Positions 7,401-14,649 are shown, counted from the first letter of the stretch. The stretch: DNA of 19,818 nt from an uncultured Lachnospiraceae bacterium (GCA_902780985.1 CACZHN010000025.1:1-19818), one strand, 5' to 3'. The notes: a model not told the origin generated them from the sequence alone. Made by a program: numbers and translations.

Positions 7401-9206
7401 TTTGATGCATCCAAGAGTACTGCAAACCTTCAGGCAGCAGGAAGCGTTGCAAAGGGTAAGACCACCACTCTTTCCATCGAGAATGCATATGAGAAGACAG
7501 TAACCAATGACGAAGGAACTCTTAAACTTAAGAAGGTATTTGTAGATGCACCTTCAGGTTTAGACGGCTCCAATATTACATTTACGGTACTCGGACCTGT
7601 TGAGTTTAACGGAGGAGCACCGCTTACAGTTACTTACGATCAGTTTACAAACGGAGAGTATTCCGTAGGAACAGTACCTGTAGGAGTTTACACGGTTTCA
7701 GAGTCTGTAGCAGACAGCGAGAAGTCCAGAACAGAGAATGAGGAAGTTTACACCTTCGATGCAGACGGCAGTACGGTTTCAAGCTCAGACAGCGTAATAA
7801 AGGACGGTGAGACAACTCTTACAATAACAAATAAGTATACAAAGACAGGAATAGAAAAGAATCAAGGAACACTTGTTCTTGAGAAGTCATTCACAAATGC
7901 ACCGGAGGATCTTGTAAAGTCCAATATCACATTTACAGTATCCGGACCTGCCGACTTCAACAGCGGAAGTGAGTTTGTAGTAGGCTATGATGCCTTCACA
8001 AACGGACAGTATGATTTTGGTAAAGTACCTGCAGGAACATACACTGTAACAGAGACAGTTGCTTCAAGTGAGCAGTCAAAGTCCACAGAAGACTATACAT
8101 ATACATTTGCTGCAGGAAGCAGTACTATGACAGCTTCAGGTGATGTAGCAAAGGATGAGACAACAACTCTTGCTTTATCAAATGTATATGATAAGACTGA
8201 GATCATAAAGGAAGGAACACTTGTTCTTGAGAAGACATTCGAAAACGAGCCTGCAGATCTTGTTAAGGCAAATCTTACATTTAAGGTTGAAGGTCCTGAC
8301 GGATTCAGCAAGGAAGTATCCTATGCCGATTTCACAAACGGAAAGTATACTATTGAAAATGTAACTGTTGGTACATATACGGTTACGGAGACAATCGCAG
8401 ACAGCGAGAAGGAATTCGTAACAGACGAGTATACATATACATTTAATGCCGACGACAGTACGGTAAATCTTAAGAGCACAGGTAATGTTGAAAAAGATGC
8501 TGTCACAACTCTTACCATAAACAATGTATATGATAAGACAGTGACAAAGAAGGAAGGAACACTTGTTCTTGAGAAGACATTTGTAAATGAGCCGACAAAT
8601 CTTGAAAAGTCAGGTCTTACATTTACAGTCATCGGACCTGCAGAGTTTAACGGCGGAAAGCCTCTTACAGTATCTTACGCGGATTTCACAGACGGTAAGT
8701 ATACTATAGGAAATGTACCTGTAGGAACATATACTGTTACAGAGACGATCGCAGACAGCGAGATGAAGAAAGTGGACGGAACGGTTAAATATACATTCAA
8801 CGCATCAAGCAGTACAAAGGATCTTAAGAGTACCGGCGATGTAGCAAAGGATGAGACAACAACTCTTACCATAAAGAATGCATATGACAAGGAGGTTATC
8901 ACAACTACACCTCAGGTGGGTGAGAACACCGTTGAGACCAATGTCACAAACACAAATAATGATTCAAAGAAGCCTGAAACACCGGAGACTCCTCAGAGTG
9001 TAACGGGAACAAATACTTCAAACAACACAAATACAAATAACACAACAGAGAGCAAGGTTGTAATAAAGGATACCAAGAAGAATACAGATACAAATGTAAA
9101 GACCGGAGATGCAAGCGGAGCTATGCTCGGCATTATGGGACTGTTATCGGTAATCTCGATGGCATACATCGGATTATGGCTGGTTCTCAAGAGAAAAAAG
9201 AAGTAA
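4458..9206 (+). CDS. Sortase-anchored, CnaB-repeat surface adhesin
   Basis: This 1582-residue surface protein begins with a signal peptide (positive MKLRRKLK, hydrophobic core to about residue 24, probable cleavage after VHAAA near 36). Residues about 37-650 hold beta-rich adhesin or fimbrial modules of the isopeptide-forming type. A SpaA/CnaB domain follows (about 661-786; candidate lysine at 666 in NITK, glutamates 729-730 in MLEETKAPENY), then one divergent CnaB-like domain (about 787-900). Five near-identical units begin at about 901, 1019, 1136, 1252 and 1366. A Thr/Asn/Pro-rich wall-spanning stretch leads to the sorting signal NVKTGD (about 1546-1551), a hydrophobic helix and the tail KRKKK. 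The signal is a VKTG variant of LPXTG. AGAGAGGA about ten bases before the ATG is the ribosome site. The binding target is unknown, and no sortase gene is in the window. The two-component pair directly downstream probably regulates it. Confidence 0.92.
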   Translation: MKLRRKLKHFLALLLVFVMTLTNWNGVGTVVHAAAGESELVDRAENVKVTYAINHSNGDQTLYPWEGSELPVVTYGDTLYFELAWNFVNGDNTVSTADVFTYTLPDLVKVADVKEHSILDTNNTVVGKYSITNNTIKVHYTDDKFCGRDNKNSYITFQGSINMNKNKTQDPADVEVIFPNATKMTFKMKPSDIESEIYVHKMVYSVDPSRVPAGTPDADKNYIYRSKIRFTSKGNNDEIVFDDEMWPGMTLYSDPVFYSDVDLENEITGVDYGLQYTLPGGTTIHAKIPHMGNLDQIWVSYLVKIDPAMYSMDTANEYLKDHDPKEYYPNRKYTGKVSNKATVTSKDDPVGYHSWGSVYTIGGGIDKWANPSNHKTDEGKLNWEITLNSIKRPNYSEGYLIDILPPNVSLVNDKVDPVVVRDVNTYNIIEDAVDIKVTSLDDGSTQVRYDFKENLLKHLKTSEETKAVIIYYTKIDRQEEASKTYTNKASVYYNKGTDPVMEVEASDTYIKPNALEKDHNYTRITAPNAEFTVEVNSAALDLDPDVEDLILEDTMSDSYSLVVDSVLINGEKPEKGVFEYIPESRLMRFNLKDSTAYKIEYEARVTLKKDSALTSGTDGNSKNDVKLYAVKPGTYSEKISHSFDSVVFSSSAGASSDEKATLNITKYKEGEISTVLNGAEFTLTKMNGTSDVTASTQTVKAVTGGDDGTGEAGTAVFGGLERGVVYMLEETKAPENYVLDSTPKFYAFAKAGTTLPSTITYENKSYTLNSVDDSKSINDDYISNARKTADLEVAKSVVDTDGKSIANSGSFEVTLKDSKGGYLDANGGFTADADTAVYKTVTTSASCKFENLPIGEEYTVVEKTPAASIKGYSYTGNDAGAVTIAESDNKVTVTNNYSRDEGTLVLEKTFVNEPSKLTEANITFTVTGPAAFNGGQAATVTYDQFTNGTYSFGKVPVGDYTVTEFIADSEKTVTDGNVTYTFDASKSTANLQAAGSVAKGKTTTLSIENAYEKTVTNDEGTLKLKKVFVDAPSGLDGSNITFTVLGPVEFNGGAPLTVTYDQFTNGEYSVGTVPVGVYTVSESVADSEKSRTENEEVYTFDADGSTVSSSDSVIKDGETTLTITNKYTKTGIEKNQGTLVLEKSFTNAPEDLVKSNITFTVSGPADFNSGSEFVVGYDAFTNGQYDFGKVPAGTYTVTETVASSEQSKSTEDYTYTFAAGSSTMTASGDVAKDETTTLALSNVYDKTEIIKEGTLVLEKTFENEPADLVKANLTFKVEGPDGFSKEVSYADFTNGKYTIENVTVGTYTVTETIADSEKEFVTDEYTYTFNADDSTVNLKSTGNVEKDAVTTLTINNVYDKTVTKKEGTLVLEKTFVNEPTNLEKSGLTFTVIGPAEFNGGKPLTVSYADFTDGKYTIGNVPVGTYTVTETIADSEMKKVDGTVKYTFNASSSTKDLKSTGDVAKDETTTLTIKNAYDKEVITTTPQVGENTVETNVTNTNNDSKKPETPETPQSVTGTNTSNNTNTNNTTESKVVIKDTKKNTDTNVKTGDASGAMLGIMGLLSVISMAYIGLWLVLKRKKK
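7158..8891 (+). repeat. Five tandem ~345-bp coding repeats in the adhesin
   Basis: Units begin at about 7158, 7512, 7863, 8211 and 8553 (113-118 codons each). Each opens with EGTLVLEKTF or a close variant, has FTNG/FTDG and VGTYTVTE in the middle, and ends TTLTI-N-YDK. The 15 bases GGAACACTTGTTCTT are identical in units 1, 3, 4 and 5, showing recent duplication or gene conversion. Lys in LEKTF, Glu in TVTE and Asn in the last strand fit the CnaB isopeptide triad by position (inference). Confidence 0.93.
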
Positions 9207-9218
9207 TTAAATCCAGGA

Positions 9219-9250
9219 GACCTGTATGTTAAGGCGTACAGGTCTTTTAA
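9219..9250 (+). terminator. Rho-independent terminator of the adhesin gene
   Basis: A 10-bp stem, GACCTGTATG (9219-9228) with CGTACAGGTC (9235-9244), has one T-G wobble and a six-base loop, and is followed by TTTTAAATTTT. It lies 12 bp after the adhesin stop. Confidence 0.88.
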
Positions 9251-9283
9251 ATTTTATAAGAAACTGCGTTTCTTGCAAATGGT

Positions 9284-9313
9284 TACAAATTGGATACAAT
9301 TATGATGTATAGT
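9284..9313 (+). promoter_or_regulatory. Two-component operon promoter with TACAA direct repeats
   Basis: TACAA occurs at 9284-9288 and 9295-9299, an 11-bp period, with a weaker TGCAA at 9274-9278. The -10 TATAGT (9308-9313) begins 13 bp after the start of the second TACAA. The repeats occupy the -35 region, where no canonical -35 is seen, as expected for OmpR-family activation. The same layout recurs at 11441-11470. Confidence 0.62.
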
Positions 9314-9366
9314 GCATATGTAAATGATTTAGCGCTGATGAATAATCATTAAAGGGGACCCGAATA

Positions 9367-10026
9367 ATGAATGTATTGATAATAGAGGATGACAGATCGA
9401 TATCCAAACTTATCGGCAAAACTCTTACCGGACAGGGGTATACCTGCGAGTATGCCTATGACGGTGAAGAGGGGGAGAATCTGTTCGATAAACAAAGCTG
9501 GGATATAGTCCTTCTGGATCTTATGCTTCCGAAGGTAAGCGGTTACGAGCTTCTGGAATATATACAACCCACCAGAACACCGGTGATCATCATTTCCGCT
9601 ATGAATCAGGTAAGTGACAGGATAAGAGGACTTAAGATGGGAGCGGACGACTATCTCAGTAAGCCTTTCCAGATAGGAGAGCTTATTGCGAGAGTAGAGG
9701 CGGTCATCAGAAGGACCATGCCTTATGACGATACCTTCAGTTATAAGGGAGTTACGGTAAATCGATCTTCCAGACAGGTTATGAAGGACGGCAAAGAGGT
9801 AATCCTGGCACCGAAGGAGTATGAACTTCTCAATATGTTTATACTTAATAAAAATGTAGCCATGAGCCGCGAACAGTTATACGAAGCGGTATGGAAGGAA
9901 GAATATCTGGGAGATACCAGAACTCTGGATAATCATGTGAAGAAGCTGAGACAAAAGCTGGAATATGAAGATGTTATAAAGACCATATTCCGTATTGGTT
10001 ACCGAATGGAAGTCATGGAGGATTAA
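9367..10026 (+). CDS. OmpR/PhoB-family response regulator
   Basis: A 219-residue DNA-binding response regulator. The receiver domain (about 1-115) carries the acidic pair D8-D9, phospho-acceptor D51 in LLDLMLP, S77 as the switch residue and K99 in SKPF. The winged-helix output domain (about 125-217) has the typical APKEYELL and TLDNHVKKLRQKL blocks. AGGGG (9353-9357) lies nine bases before the ATG. The kinase gene starts two bases after its stop, so the pair is co-transcribed. Its own promoter and that of the secreted protein after the kinase gene share a direct repeat of the kind OmpR-family dimers bind; autoregulation is an inference from this. Confidence 0.96.
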   Translation: MNVLIIEDDRSISKLIGKTLTGQGYTCEYAYDGEEGENLFDKQSWDIVLLDLMLPKVSGYELLEYIQPTRTPVIIISAMNQVSDRIRGLKMGADDYLSKPFQIGELIARVEAVIRRTMPYDDTFSYKGVTVNRSSRQVMKDGKEVILAPKEYELLNMFILNKNVAMSREQLYEAVWKEEYLGDTRTLDNHVKKLRQKLEYEDVIKTIFRIGYRMEVMED

Positions 10027-10028
10027 GC

Positions 10029-11408
10029 ATGAAGATTTTCCTCAAGCTTTACCTGGGAATCATGGCGATACTTATCGCCGCCCTTCTTGTCTCCGGCGCT
10101 CTCATGGTCAGAAGGTCTCTTAAAAAGTCCGTAACCAGTGAAGTGAATAACTGTGTGGAGCAGTACAACATGTTCCTCACTACATTTCAGAATAACCTTA
10201 TCATGGCGACGAAAAATCGAATTGCGGATAAGGAACTGGTGGAAGCGGTAACCCGTATGTCCAGAGGAAACAGTAAGTACAGTGTCGTTGTGGAGATGGA
10301 CGGTGAGTCGGTGGTGGATGAGATGCCCCACGGCGTAACATACAGAACTCCGGAAAAAGACCTGATGAAGTATGACATCGTGGATTACGGAGATAATGTT
10401 TATGTAGTCTGCTACAGCAGTTTTATAAAGAGAAATATAATCTATACCTGCGTGACATCAACGGATATAACACCGCTTATAGAGGAAAACAATAATCAGC
10501 GGAAAAGTTATTATATGATATATGCCTGCGTGCTGCTGGTAGGAACACTCTTTGCATTGTGGTTATCCATGAATCTCACCAAGCCCATCAGACATCTTTC
10601 CGAAGCGGGAAAGGCTATCGCGGAAGGAGATTACGGCAAGGAAATATCCGTAATATCCAATGATGAACTGGGAGACCTTACCAGAATATTCAATCAGATG
10701 TCCGAGACCATCAGGGACAAAATGGATGATCTGGAATTATCGGTTAAGCAGAAAGAAGACTTTATCGCTGCGTTTGCCCATGAGACAAAGTCGCCTATGA
10801 CCAGTATCATAGGCTATGCGGATTATTTATATCAGACGAAAACCTCCGAAGAGGAGAAAAGAGAAGCGGCTTCCGTAATAATGAATGAAGGAATGAGACT
10901 TCAGGCCTTGGCGGAAAAGCTTATGGATATTGTTTCTCTTAAAGAATCGGGTATTGTAAAAGAACAGATCAATACCTCGGAAATGGTGGAAGACATAAGA
11001 GCCACCATCGCACCTAAAGCAAAGGAGAGAAATGCACAGGTTTCTTATTCCGTGACGGATTCTTATATAGATGTGGATTACGATCTGTTTAAGACCGTTA
11101 TAATGAATCTGGTGGACAATTCCTTTAAGGCGGGAGCGGATAAGATAAGCATATGCGGTGACAGAGGAGAGAACTCGACGTATTCCATATCCATTAAGGA
11201 TAACGGGATAGGAATTCCGCAGGAAGAACTGGAGAGAGTAAAGGATGCCTTCTATATGGTGGACAAGTCCAGAAGCCGTAAAGAACACGGTGCGGGACTG
11301 GGACTTTCCCTTGCGGACAGGATCATGAAGCTTCACGGCGGAAGCATAGATATTAAAAGTATCGAAGGAAAAGGTACTGAGATCATATTAATGATTCCTA
11401 TGAAATAA
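10029..11408 (+). CDS. Sensor histidine kinase, HAMP-HisKA-HATPase type
   Basis: A 459-residue membrane kinase, partner of the upstream regulator. It has membrane helix 1 (about residues 8-27), an external sensor region of about 130 residues without a recognised fold, helix 2 (about 161-182) and a HAMP linker (about 183-235). The dimerisation/phosphorylation motif is FAAFAHETKSPMT-like with phospho-acceptor H251. The catalytic domain has an N-box (N360, N364 in MNLVDNS), G1 box D391NGIGIP and G2 box HGAGLGLSL from 420. HETKSPM in place of HELRTPL marks a recognised Firmicute subgroup and does not indicate loss of function. GGAGG inside the end of the regulator gene serves as its ribosome site. 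The signal sensed is unknown; a cell-envelope cue is plausible because its neighbours are surface and secreted proteins. Confidence 0.95.
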   Translation: MKIFLKLYLGIMAILIAALLVSGALMVRRSLKKSVTSEVNNCVEQYNMFLTTFQNNLIMATKNRIADKELVEAVTRMSRGNSKYSVVVEMDGESVVDEMPHGVTYRTPEKDLMKYDIVDYGDNVYVVCYSSFIKRNIIYTCVTSTDITPLIEENNNQRKSYYMIYACVLLVGTLFALWLSMNLTKPIRHLSEAGKAIAEGDYGKEISVISNDELGDLTRIFNQMSETIRDKMDDLELSVKQKEDFIAAFAHETKSPMTSIIGYADYLYQTKTSEEEKREAASVIMNEGMRLQALAEKLMDIVSLKESGIVKEQINTSEMVEDIRATIAPKAKERNAQVSYSVTDSYIDVDYDLFKTVIMNLVDNSFKAGADKISICGDRGENSTYSISIKDNGIGIPQEELERVKDAFYMVDKSRSRKEHGAGLGLSLADRIMKLHGGSIDIKSIEGKGTEIILMIPMK

Positions 11409-11440
11409 TGTTAAAATTTACATGTTGTGTCCTAATTGAA

Positions 11441-11470
11441 TACAAGTCGGATACAACTGTATAGTATTAT
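11441..11470 (+). promoter_or_regulatory. Secreted-protein promoter with TACAA direct repeats
   Basis: TACAA at 11441-11445 and 11452-11456 repeats with an 11-bp period, and a further TACAT lies 22 bp upstream (11419-11423). The -10 TATTAT (11465-11470) starts 13 bp after the start of the second TACAA, exactly as upstream of the regulator gene. An overlapping TATAGT at 11460-11465 is an alternative -10. Confidence 0.62.
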
Positions 11471-11499
11471 CTTCCCATAGACAACAGAAACGTTTCGGT

Positions 11500-11561
11500 A
11501 AGTCTTGGAAAAAAGTCTTGGGGAAATTAAAGTCTTGGAAATTTACGAAATAAGTCTATGG
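11500..11561 (+). repeat. Leader direct repeats AAGTCTTGG
   Basis: AAGTCTTGG occurs at 11500-11508, 11513-11521 and 11530-11538, with a diverged AAGTCTATGG at 11552-11561 that runs into the ribosome site. The spacing grows (13, 17, 22 bp). All lie in the probable transcribed leader of the secreted-protein gene. Function unknown. Confidence 0.8.
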
Positions 11562-11571
11562 AGGAGAATGC

Positions 11572-12345
11572 ATGAATAAATTCGGTAAAATAGGAATGGG
11601 AGTCGGTGCTACATCGCTGCTTGCACTGGCTCTGGCAATACCGGTATTTAAGGATGTTCAGGTTGACACACTTCGTGTCGCCGAGGCAAAAGTTGCTTCT
11701 GCATATGTAGCAGATGATGTGGCTGTTGAGGATATAGTAACCGAAGAAGATACTGAGGATACGGAAAATCCGGCAGCTGAAGAAAAGGGACAGGATCAGG
11801 CTGAGGGAGAAGCTGATTCGACTCCGGACAACTGTGCTGAGTTTGTCTACAAGAATCCAACGCCCGGTGAAGAATTGATCATTGAAGAAGAATGGATGGT
11901 CGAAGAGGAATGCTATGACGTGGATCTGAATAAGTATGATGAAGATCTTCGTGTATTAGCCGAAGAATATCTGGCAAAGGGCTATTACTTAAGCGATTGT
12001 GAGTATGATGTAAATTGTCTGTTATCCGGTATCGGTTACCGCGTCGAAGACGAAGACGGAAAAGGCGGTACTGATTACTTATTTACCGACGGATTCAATG
12101 TCGTTGATGATAATACGGGAAATAACACCTTTTACATCGAAGTGGTGAAAGTCACGCCGGAACAGTTCGAGCTGTTCATGGGAGAGAATTCCGGAGGTGT
12201 CTGGTTTAAGACAGAAGAAGGATCCGAAGTGACATATACAACATCGGACGGATATAACAATATGACAATTAAATATAATACCGAAACAGGTATAATGACT
12301 TACATAAATGATTTTTCCGAAGCACAGGGAAAAGCAGTAGGTTAA
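11572..12345 (+). CDS. Secreted or membrane-tethered acidic protein of unknown function
   Basis: I do not recognise this 257-residue protein. The N-terminus (MNKFGKIG followed by a hydrophobic stretch to about residue 24) is a signal peptide or membrane anchor; a possible cleavage lies after VAEA near 39. Residues about 45-125 are strongly acidic, rich in Glu and Asp and probably disordered. The C-terminal half (about 115-250) alternates hydrophobic and polar residues with many aromatics and looks like a small beta-rich fold. Four cysteines (88, 114, 143, 149) could form disulfides outside the cell. GGAGGAG at 11560-11566 precedes the ATG by five bases. It is a single-gene unit with its own promoter and a strong terminator. 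The shared promoter boxes make it a likely output of the two-component system. Confidence 0.85.
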   Translation: MNKFGKIGMGVGATSLLALALAIPVFKDVQVDTLRVAEAKVASAYVADDVAVEDIVTEEDTEDTENPAAEEKGQDQAEGEADSTPDNCAEFVYKNPTPGEELIIEEEWMVEEECYDVDLNKYDEDLRVLAEEYLAKGYYLSDCEYDVNCLLSGIGYRVEDEDGKGGTDYLFTDGFNVVDDNTGNNTFYIEVVKVTPEQFELFMGENSGGVWFKTEEGSEVTYTTSDGYNNMTIKYNTETGIMTYINDFSEAQGKAVG

Positions 12346-12357
12346 GAGTATTAAAGG

Positions 12358-12393
12358 AAGCCGCCTCACGGGAAAGTGAGGTGGCTTTTTTTT
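12358..12393 (+). terminator. Rho-independent terminator before the jet operon
   Basis: A stem of 12 bp (GCCGCCTCAC at 12360-12369 with GTGAGGTGGC at 12376-12385, one wobble, extended by two A-T pairs) closes a GGGAAA loop and is followed by eight T. It isolates the following operon from the upstream genes. Confidence 0.95.
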
Positions 12394-12399
12394 GCATTT

Positions 12400-12452
12400 T
12401 ATAGTAAAATATAACGGATTATGGAAAAGTATATTTTAATTGATGATATAAT
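12400..12452 (+). promoter_or_regulatory. Candidate jetA promoter elements
   Basis: Only 27 bp separate the terminator T-run from the first ATG. AT-rich -10-like hexamers TAAAAT (12405-12410) and TATAAC (12410-12415) would give an almost leaderless message for ATG 12421. A stronger extended -10, TGATATAAT (12444-12452), identical to the one before the phosphoesterase gene, lies inside the frame and would suit ATG 12472. No convincing -35 is seen for either. Confidence 0.4.
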
Positions 12453-13926
12453 TAAAAATCATACGGAGCGAATGCTGAATCTGAGAAAGTTCTATCCTTT
12501 TTTCAGTATCATGCAGTCGGGACTTAGTGCGGCTGTTTCGGGAGAAACCGTCAGCCTTGATATGGGTTATATAACCCTGGCTGTTCTGAGATTTCTCATC
12601 AACGAGAATAACTTCAGAGAGCGCGAAGTAACCGGACATGAGATCAGAAGTTTCATAGGTGAACTGCTGAAAAGAGATTTCGAACTTGAGCTTTCGAAGG
12701 ATGAGAAGAAACAGCTTTCCGACGCAGTATTCGATAAGCTTACCAACGGCGGAAGAGCCTTTGAGATAAGCTTCTTCGATCCCGCCGACAGAAAGACAAA
12801 GCTGGCAAGAGTCCGTCTCATAGAAGCAAATGTACATGAGTCGGAAGTTACTTATGCCATTACCGAAGAGGGAATCGAGTTCTACCTTTCCACAAAGGAG
12901 ATGAAGTACGAGAGCAGGATAAGTACGGACCAGCTGCTTCTGGAGAAACTTATCAAAGCGGAGAACTACAAGGGCGGAATAGATGTTATCAGCAGGATCA
13001 ATCTGGAAGTGGTATCTCTCCATAAGAGAAGAGATGAGGCGGTAGCCCTTCTGCTTTCCGACGTACATGCGGGAACCGAAGCGGTGGATGAGTTTATGGA
13101 AAGCACATCCCGCTGGTTCGAGGAGGAGAGAAAGTCCTTCGCCAAGAGCCGCGAGCTGGTGGACAAGGCCGCAGCAAGAGTGAGCCACAGTCCGGATTCA
13201 AAGGCTGTCAGAGATATAACCAAACTGGAGAATCTTCTGAAGCAGACCATTGATAATCACAGCAGACTTATCAAAGCATCCGCAGAGCTTTCACGTTTTG
13301 CCGACGAGATGGTAAGGCGTAAGAAGATGCAGGTACTCAGGAATACATTTGATTTTGAAAGTGCACTTACAAGACTGGAACGTATCGACAAGCCGGACAG
13401 ACTGGCGGCGCTCATCATGCCTCTTGCCCGTCCGAAATGCGAGAAGAGCTTCCAGGTGGATATGATAGATTCCATCATTCTCAAGAAGCTGAGTCAGGAT
13501 GACACGGTGGAGAAGGTGGAGAAGGAAGCTGCGGATCTGAACTTCAGATACGACGACGAGATCCTCAGTGAACAGACCGGAAAGAACTTCGCAATCCTTT
13601 TCAGGGAGCTTCTCGAGAGACTGGAGAAGTGGGACAGACTCACTCTTCAGGAGTACAACGCAATCCTGGAAATGAAGTTCACAAAGGACCTTTATAAGAG
13701 CCGGGATTACTATGCTTATCTGGTTCATCTTTCGGAGAAAGAGAGCTACAGCATAAGAGATATGATGAACGGACAGGAGACTTTCCTGGAACAGCTTGCC
13801 GTTAAGTACATGACGGATGCCGATAAGGAAAGATTCGAAGATATAAGATTCAGACTTATATTCGGTGATGAAGAGATCGAGATAGATGATTCATCGATTA
13901 CGGATATAACCTTTGAGAGGATGTAA
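12421..13926 (+). CDS. jetA: Wadjet JetA-like (kleisin/MukF-like) protein
   Basis: The 501-residue, mostly helical protein is read as the kleisin-type subunit that bridges the SMC heads in a Wadjet-like complex. Support is its size and position (first of three packed genes, followed by a ~230-residue protein and a giant SMC-like ATPase) and its architecture. An N-terminal helical, winged-helix-like region (about 20-170, with ...YAITEEGIEFYLSTKEM resembling a wing strand) is followed by a charged coiled-coil stretch (about 215-305) and an acidic C-terminal tail (GDEEIEIDDSSITD). Direct motif evidence is weak because kleisins are poorly conserved. The start is uncertain: ATG 12421 has no visible ribosome site, and ATG 12472 (residue 18) has GGAG only three bases away. 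Wadjet complexes recognise and cleave circular plasmid DNA; whether this one does is inference. An MksF-like chromosome-organising role is the main alternative. Confidence 0.72.
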   Translation: MEKYILIDDIIKNHTERMLNLRKFYPFFSIMQSGLSAAVSGETVSLDMGYITLAVLRFLINENNFREREVTGHEIRSFIGELLKRDFELELSKDEKKQLSDAVFDKLTNGGRAFEISFFDPADRKTKLARVRLIEANVHESEVTYAITEEGIEFYLSTKEMKYESRISTDQLLLEKLIKAENYKGGIDVISRINLEVVSLHKRRDEAVALLLSDVHAGTEAVDEFMESTSRWFEEERKSFAKSRELVDKAAARVSHSPDSKAVRDITKLENLLKQTIDNHSRLIKASAELSRFADEMVRRKKMQVLRNTFDFESALTRLERIDKPDRLAALIMPLARPKCEKSFQVDMIDSIILKKLSQDDTVEKVEKEAADLNFRYDDEILSEQTGKNFAILFRELLERLEKWDRLTLQEYNAILEMKFTKDLYKSRDYYAYLVHLSEKESYSIRDMMNGQETFLEQLAVKYMTDADKERFEDIRFRLIFGDEEIEIDDSSITDITFERM

Positions 13927-13929
13927 CCA

Positions 13930-14628
13930 ATGGAAGACAGAAGTCTTAACAAGGCGCTGGATATTTACAGTGCTCTTATCACAGGACAGAATATATCACT
14001 TCACGATAAAGCCACTTCGGAACTGTACAACGCATTCTATGCGGATTCCGAGGTTTACGATATAACCACTAAGATGCTTATGAGACAGGGACTTAAGCTG
14101 TATGAGTATAACGAATCCCTCTTTGTTACCGCGGGAAGCGGAAACAAGGTTTTCGGTTATACCAACGACGATCTAAAGAAGCTTCTGGGTCTCAGGCTTA
14201 ACGTGGAATTATATCTGGTTTTCTTCATAACCTATCAGGTGCTGCTGTATTTCTATAAATCAACGGACACCTATCAGGTCAGGGAATATGTCAGAACAGA
14301 TGAAATCATAAATGCGGTAACAACGGAACTTAAGTCCATACTGGGAGATGCGGCAGTGGCCGAGGATCACAGTGAGAACAGCTTTAAGTCCATAGCCGCT
14401 CTTTGGGAATCCCTTCCTCCTTTCCTGAATGAGGACAGGGAAAGAAACAAAGCATCCCGAGGTTCCAGATACGGTATGACAAAGCTTACATTTAACTTCC
14501 TGCTGGGAGAAAAGCTTTTTGTAAATGTGGATGACCGTTTTTATCCTACGGACAGACTGCATGCCGTTGCGGAGAATTATTTTGAAGAAAACAAGAGTCT
14601 CATCCAGGAGTATCTGGAGGAGAAGTAA
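13930..14628 (+). CDS. jetB: Wadjet JetB-like (MukE-like) subunit
   Basis: A 232-residue protein starting three bases after jetA stops, with GAGAGG near the end of jetA as its ribosome site. Size and order match the KITE-type (MukE/JetB) partner that binds the kleisin in MukBEF-like complexes. The sequence is helical with a hydrophobic mid-section (LNVELYLVFFITYQVLLYFY at about 94-113) that could look like a membrane helix but is interrupted by polar residues and more likely forms a buried core. The end (KLTFNFLLGEKLF followed by a short acidic helix) fits a winged-helix module. I assign it by gene order and size rather than by diagnostic motif. Confidence 0.68.
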   Translation: MEDRSLNKALDIYSALITGQNISLHDKATSELYNAFYADSEVYDITTKMLMRQGLKLYEYNESLFVTAGSGNKVFGYTNDDLKKLLGLRLNVELYLVFFITYQVLLYFYKSTDTYQVREYVRTDEIINAVTTELKSILGDAAVAEDHSENSFKSIAALWESLPPFLNEDRERNKASRGSRYGMTKLTFNFLLGEKLFVNVDDRFYPTDRLHAVAENYFEENKSLIQEYLEEK

Positions 14629-14649
14629 TCAGAGTCAGAGGTTAAGGTA

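Noticed and set aside
7158..8891. Regular repeats considered as a CRISPR-like or non-coding array
   Set aside because: The ~345-bp units are in-frame protein repeats of one continuous gene, without spacers.
10827..11336. 169-codon minus-strand open frame inside the histidine kinase gene
   Set aside because: Overlaps the conserved HisKA and HATPase coding sequence and shows no independent signals.
12436..13188. 250-codon open frame on the minus strand inside jetA
   Set aside because: Antisense to jetA, composed of low-information residues with no family resemblance; the packed operon on the plus strand explains this sequence.
14211..14270. Hydrophobic stretch of the JetB-like protein considered as a membrane helix
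   Set aside because: It is interrupted by polar residues (E, T, Q) and lies mid-protein in a soluble-type subunit without a signal; a buried core helix is more likely.
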